Source of the DNA: Christensenella tenuis
GTDB lineage: Bacteria > Bacillota > Clostridia > Christensenellales > Christensenellaceae
Direction of reading: 5' to 3'
Assembly (NCBI RefSeq): GCF_014287795.1
Contig: NZ_JACOON010000001.1
Location: 62,001-126,000, forward strand
Length of the DNA: 64,000 nt
Part shown: positions 60,659 through 64,000 of the stretch, in pieces
Layout of the letters: every line of letters starts with the position of its first letter
How positions within the stretch are numbered: the stretch's first letter is position 1
Translations under genes and position numbers: made by a program
The notes under the pieces: generated by a model
Told to the model about the DNA's origin: nothing
The model's input: the letters and a program-made list of their open reading frames with translations, nothing else
Databases searched by the model: none

Positions 60659-62142
60659 ATGACAAAACAACCGGTAACACCACTTGCTTATTTGATGGAT
60701 ATGCTGTACATCCAGGGAACGCAGCTTGCAAAAGCCGTCCACGTGGATCGAACGATTATTAGCAGGTGGAAGAATGGACGCGCAGAACTCAACATGAAAT
60801 CGCAGTATTTCAGTGATATTGTGAATGCCGTACTCGATATCAACGAACAGCAGGGCATTAAGACTTTAGAACGTTTTTTTTCGTCAATCAATGACGTGGA
60901 AATAAACAATAGGGAAGAATTGTATGAATACGCGGCACGATGGCTTATATCAAAGGATTTTGAAAAGAAATTCCAAGAGCCGGACAATGGAAACAGCCTC
61001 TATGATGCTTCTTACAAAATTTACAAGGGGCCTGCGGGAAAACGGGAAGCAATTCTTTATTTGCTGAAGGTGGCAGATTCTCTTCCAGGTGGTGAAGAAA
61101 TTTGGGGATATGATGCAGATTCCCACATTTTCTATTCCGGATCCCACAATTCTTCAGCTTCGCAGAAGTTGTTTTTAGATACCCAAAGGGACATAAGCTT
61201 AAGACAATGTTTTATATGAACCGCCCGGCAAAGCAGATTTATAATATGTCGGAATATTGGCTGCCCATGTTTTTATCGCCTCAGATGGAGGCGTATTACA
61301 CTTATGATACAGAGGAGCCGTTTTACAGTTATATTTATTCGATCAAGGGAAAGCTCGCGCTTGTAGGAACCACACATAATGACGACGTGGCAAATATGTA
61401 TACCGCGGTATATGACGACCCCATGACAGTGACACAGTTTGATTCTTATCTTGAAAATCATATAAAAGGCTTTAAACCGCTGATGAAGCAGCTTCGCCAT
61501 AAAGACCTGTGCGACGACTTCAAAGAGAACGAAATTGCCGAATTCCTAAAAAAAGATATGAACCAATATGTTAATGTTGCGTCTTCTCCGTTTATTTCAA
61601 TCGGTAAGGAAACGATTGAAAATGTTATTTTTGAGATGGAGCTTACCCCGGCGGAGGAACGTAAAATTATGCGGTTTTATAGGACATGCAATGCAAATTC
61701 AAAGAAATTTTTGTCGGAACATCATTTCAGCAGGGTGATTTTCAGTATGGAATATATTCATTCATTGCTCCCGGCGCATAAGACGGAAATGCCGGTCTTT
61801 TCTTCGCTGCTGGGACGGAAAGTAGAAATTTCAAGCCAAAATATTGCGCGCGAAATTAAGCTGTTTATTGACGATACAAAATATGATCCTACTGTAGAAG
61901 TAGCTTTGCTGCCCTATGGTACGAAACAGTTCCTGCCCGAAATTAATTTATGGGTTAAGGAAAATGCAATCGCTTATTTCTCACAGGCCACTGATACGAC
62001 AGTTCGTGTTCTGACGGATGAATTTTTATCAGTCAACACCTTTTATTCCATGATCGATCAATATTGGCAGCAGCTTCCCAAACAGTGCAAACAAAAAGAA
62101 TGGGTTTATGATCAAATTACCCGTGCAGTTACAAGAAAATAA
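60659..62142 (+). pseudogene. XRE-type regulator split by a frameshift
   Basis: Two adjoining frames, 60659-61219 and 61207-62142, together make a regulator of about 494 residues. The first has a helix-turn-helix (TQLAKAVHVDRTIISRWKNG) and the start of a larger domain; the second continues it to a natural C-terminus. Adding one T to the run at 61172-61176 joins them as QKLFFRYPKGHKLKTMFYMN. The GHKLKT part resembles the RGHKIK segment of similar clostridial regulators, which are single proteins. ATG 60659 follows a GAGGGA about 13 bases away. Read as a broken gene, unless the base is a sequencing error or slippage restores it. Confidence 0.75.
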
Positions 62143-62144
62143 AG

Positions 62145-62184
62145 AAAAAAGGCAGGAAAGAAAACCTCTTTCCCGCCCTTTTTT
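62145..62184. terminator. Bidirectional terminator
   Basis: GGCAGGAAAGA / TCTTTCCCGCC with T/A runs on both sides; between convergent genes. Confidence 0.85.
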
Positions 62185-62190
62185 CCCTTC

Positions 62191-63039
62191 TTATGCTTTC
62201 CCGTCTGCGCCGCAAACACGGATACGGGTCTTGACTGCTTCAACAACATACTCCCGCCCAACTTTTCCATATTTTTTTGGATCAAATACATCCGGCGTTT
62301 CCGTAAGTACGTGTTTTACACCGTTACTGAAGGCGATACGCAGTTCGGTTGCAAAGTTAACTTTACAAATACCTGCTTTTACGCATTCGATAATGTCCTT
62401 GTCAAGCAGCCCTGAGGCGCCGTGAAGTACGAGAGGAACGGAAACAACTTTCCTGATTTCACGCAACCGTTCCACATCCAGTACAGGTGTGCCTGAATAG
62501 ATTCCGTGTGCCGTACCAATTGCAACCGCAAGGGAAGAGATCCCTGTACGTTCCGCAAATTCCTTGGCCTCTGCAGGATCGGTATATCCTCCGCTGCCGC
62601 CGTCAAGATCGTCTTCCTTACCGCCGACCTTGCCAAGTTCCGCCTCGACAGGGATGTTTTTCGCACACGCCTGTTCTACGACGTTTTTTGTGAGTGTAAT
62701 ATTATCTTCAAAACTTTCGTGCGAACCGTCAATCATCACAGAGGTATAGCCTGCACCGAGCGCCGCTATGGCAAGATCATAGCTATCTCCGTGGTCGAGA
62801 TGCATGACCACCGGGACCGACGCTTTTTTGGCAAGCGTTTCGACAATGGCATGATACATTTCCACGCTGGCATAACGGATCGTGGAGGGAGTGGTCTGCA
62901 GGATGACGGGAGCATTTAATTCTTCCGCGGCCATTACAATGGCTTGCCCCATTTCCATGTTTTCCACATTAAATGCGCCGACGGCATAACCATTTTTCTG
63001 CGCATCCAGTAAAAGTTCTTCTGAAGTTACCAAAGGCAT
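62191..63039 (-). CDS. Class II ketose-bisphosphate aldolase
   Basis: Zinc-dependent aldolase of 282 residues in the fructose/tagatose-bisphosphate (FbaA/GatY/KbaY) family. Zn ligands lie in MHLDHGD, GTAHG and LHGASG; the phosphate site is in GSHESFEDN and FATELR. Its neighbour is a PfkB-type sugar kinase, so it may act on a phosphorylated ketose in a dedicated sugar pathway rather than central glycolysis. Exact substrate not decidable. Confidence 0.93.
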   Translation of the reverse strand: MPLVTSEELLLDAQKNGYAVGAFNVENMEMGQAIVMAAEELNAPVILQTTPSTIRYASVEMYHAIVETLAKKASVPVVMHLDHGDSYDLAIAALGAGYTSVMIDGSHESFEDNITLTKNVVEQACAKNIPVEAELGKVGGKEDDLDGGSGGYTDPAEAKEFAERTGISSLAVAIGTAHGIYSGTPVLDVERLREIRKVVSVPLVLHGASGLLDKDIIECVKAGICKVNFATELRIAFSNGVKHVLTETPDVFDPKKYGKVGREYVVEAVKTRIRVCGADGKA

Positions 63040-63062
63040 ATGTTTTTCCTCGTTTCGTATTG

Positions 63063-63998
63063 TTATTTTTTGAATTCAGTCATGGCATTTGACTGTACCA
63101 TTTCCGCAACTGTTTCGGGCGTAATATTTCCTTCCATCGGACCAAAGGCGCAGGTGTTGAGTGCCGCGGCTGCCGAAGCAATTTTTGCGCACTCAAGGAG
63201 GGGACGTCCTTCCAACAGGGAACACAGGAAGCCTGCGCCGAAAGAGTCGCCCGCACCCGTAGGATCGACAGGATCAATCCTGTAAACGCCAAGATCAAAC
63301 GATTCGTCGCGCGAATAAATAGTACAGCCGCGCGAACCGCGCTTTAAGGCGATGATTTCAAGTTTTTTATGGTCGAACATCTTTTCCACGGCAAGGTCAA
63401 GATTCTCTTCCTGCGCCACGAGCTGCAATTCTTCTTCACCGGGAAAAAGCACGGAACAATTTTCGATAATCGGCTGCATAATTTCAGTTGCCCCGCGTCC
63501 ACGAAGCAATTCGGGGCGGATATTCGGATCCAATGAAAGTTTAGCGCCCATTTCAAGACACTGGTCAACCGTTTTCAGGATTTCTTTGGCATATGTAATT
63601 TCATTGCTTACTGCGCTGCCCATCAGGTGAAAAAATTCAGGCCTGCCGTCAGGAATCTTCGCGGGGGCCTTGGTTTTTACCACTGGTCCCAGATGATAGA
63701 TGAATTGGCGTCCACCGTCGCTGAAATTCGTGTTGAACGCGACGGCCGTGGCAAGCTCGTTATCTACCCCGACCAGATCGCAATTGACACCGTGTCCTTC
63801 CAGACGGTCAATTATACACCTGCCGAAATCGTCGGGGCCCACCGTGCTGATGATGCCCGCCGTATGCCCCAGACGTGCTACCGTATCGATAAAAATCGCG
63901 GGTGCACCGCTTGGATAGGGGCCAAGGAATTCGGCTGGATCATAAAAATTTTGGTCGATTTTCGGCCGCATAATCTCTACAAGCATTTCGCCCATGGT
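63063..63998 (-). CDS. PfkB family carbohydrate kinase, 5' partial
   Basis: Ribokinase/PfkB-type sugar kinase. The C-terminal signature DPTGAGDSFGAGF holds the catalytic Asp, and the N-terminal GEMLVEIMRPK is the usual start-region motif. Homologues begin a few residues before GEMLVEI, and the frame is open to the right edge, so the true start lies outside. It precedes the aldolase gene by 23 bases; together they suggest phosphorylation then cleavage of a sugar or polyol derivative. Confidence 0.92.
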   Translation of the reverse strand, partial: TMGEMLVEIMRPKIDQNFYDPAEFLGPYPSGAPAIFIDTVARLGHTAGIISTVGPDDFGRCIIDRLEGHGVNCDLVGVDNELATAVAFNTNFSDGGRQFIYHLGPVVKTKAPAKIPDGRPEFFHLMGSAVSNEITYAKEILKTVDQCLEMGAKLSLDPNIRPELLRGRGATEIMQPIIENCSVLFPGEEELQLVAQEENLDLAVEKMFDHKKLEIIALKRGSRGCTIYSRDESFDLGVYRIDPVDPTGAGDSFGAGFLCSLLEGRPLLECAKIASAAAALNTCAFGPMEGNITPETVAEMVQSNAMTEFKK

Positions 63999-64000
63999 CC

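Overview
The window reads as chromosome of a low-to-mid GC Gram-positive anaerobe of the class Clostridia (Bacillota). The evidence is: TTG/GTG starts behind strong Shine-Dalgarno sites, a Bacillus/Clostridium-style gene order (PLP decarboxylase - tmk - holB - ricT, then trmN6-like - rsmI), PLP synthesis by PdxS/PdxT with a MocR-type regulator, two iron-dependent alcohol dehydrogenases, RicT with its Cys clusters, a 2[4Fe-4S] ferredoxin, and lipoproteins with no outer-membrane genes. A member of Christensenellales or a relative is a guess only. Both window edges cut genes (hflX at the left, a PfkB-type sugar kinase at the right).

Layout. 0-12.3 kb: housekeeping genes on the + strand (hflX, a small membrane protein, decarboxylase, tmk, holB, ricT, ferredoxin, tRNA/rRNA methyltransferases, comB, metG, tatD and its radical-SAM partner). 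12.3-16.1 kb: an AT-richer island that looks like a decayed mobile element. It holds the C-terminal stump of a large serine recombinase, a MarR regulator with its own palindromic operator, a nitroreductase, an SPL-like radical SAM protein, a mutM pseudogene and several large hairpins. 16.2-20 kb, - strand: a YtrA-type GntR/ABC cassette, an EamA half-transporter, a GNAT protein and radC, which appears to start at ATT. 20.2-29.5 kb: pepV-like dipeptidase, a short AlaRS without its C-terminal domain, HAD phosphatase, lepB with a long acidic cytoplasmic tail, corA behind a leader peptide, murA and a CNNM/CBS protein. 29.5-42.1 kb: MATE-MarR efflux operon with paired operators, divergent pdxR/pdxST, a sulfur module (serine acetyltransferase, homoserine acetyltransferase, cysteine synthase), a FucU-like protein, two Fe-ADHs and membrane proteins. 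42.4-48.6 kb: heterodimeric ABC exporter, YkpA-like ABC-F ATPase, FkbM methyltransferase.

48.6-54.1 kb is the most unusual part. An ECF sigma factor is fused to a transmembrane helix and a large extracytoplasmic region. It is followed by a 699-residue lipoprotein. Both transcription units carry a matching, non-sigma-A, ECF-like promoter (28 of 36 positions identical without gaps, same -35/-10 spacing). A decayed fragment of a lipoprotein paralogue lies just upstream. I read this as a membrane-tethered, self-activating sigma factor with a small local regulon.

54.4-58.5 kb is a MacAB-like export system whose adaptor carries an Ig-like insertion and low-complexity linkers. It is followed by a tRNA-Leu(CAA), a GH3/NagZ-type lipoprotein, an XRE-type regulator broken by a frameshift in a T run, and a convergent aldolase/PfkB kinase operon running off the right edge. 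All calls come from reading sequence; no database search was run.
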